Made by a program: the position numbers and the translations under genes
Assembly: GCA_007132365.1 (NCBI GenBank)
Contig: SLOS01000426.1
Location: 1-6,792, forward strand
Reading direction: 5' to 3'
Length of the DNA stretch: 6,792 nucleotides
DNA from: Bacteroidales bacterium
Lineage (GTDB): Bacteria; Bacteroidota; Bacteroidia; Bacteroidales; PUMT01
Shown here: piece after piece, positions 6,693-6,792 of the stretch
How the letters are laid out: the number at the start of each line of letters is the position of its first letter
Numbering within the stretch: the first letter of the stretch is position 1
Notes under the pieces: generated by a model
Told to the model about the DNA's origin: nothing
Databases searched by the model: none
The model's input: the letters and a program-made list of their open reading frames with translations, nothing else

Positions 6693-6792
6693 TATGCTGC
6701 AATAAACCGGATAAGCTGAATAATTTATTTTCACTTTGAATAGTTATATATTCTGTTAACATAAACAAAAAACCTTATTATGCATTTAAACG

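Noticed and set aside
6738..6753. Small inverted repeat GAATA/TATTC after the oxidoreductase gene
   Set aside because: A five-base AT stem without a clear U-tract is not a convincing terminator; nothing else is seen in 6693-6792.

Overview
The window looks like a piece of a Bacteroidota chromosome, probably an environmental Bacteroidales or related lineage. The main evidence is a SusC/RagA-type TonB-dependent outer-membrane transporter, a family nearly confined to this phylum. Also typical are AT-rich intergenic DNA, weak ribosome-binding sites before two of the three genes, and Tat-exported sugar-processing enzymes. The genus cannot be told from the sequence.

Layout. Positions 2479 down to 1 (minus strand) hold the first 826 codons of a SusC-like transporter; its C-terminal end and any SusD partner lie beyond the left edge. 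Positions 2480-3638 are a long AT-rich gap between divergent genes. It contains several inverted repeats, one of them a long terminator-like hairpin at 3196-3247, but no gene I can support. Positions 3639-5219 (plus strand) encode a protein with a twin-arginine signal whose body resembles the L-fucose/L-arabinose isomerase-like superfamily. After a 102-base gap, 5322-6692 (plus strand) encodes a Gfo/Idh/MocA-family NAD(P)-dependent oxidoreductase with both a twin-arginine signal and a lipobox. The last 100 bases show no gene.

How the genes may work together (inference). The SusC-like protein would import an oligosaccharide or glycoside across the outer membrane. The two plus-strand proteins carry Tat signals, so they would be exported already folded with a bound metal or nucleotide cofactor. 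They would then act in the periplasm, one of them membrane-anchored, on the same or a related sugar. A periplasmic isomerase-like protein paired with a Gfo/Idh/MocA oxidoreductase is the most interesting feature here, since both families are best known from the cytoplasm. The substrate cannot be deduced from sequence alone.
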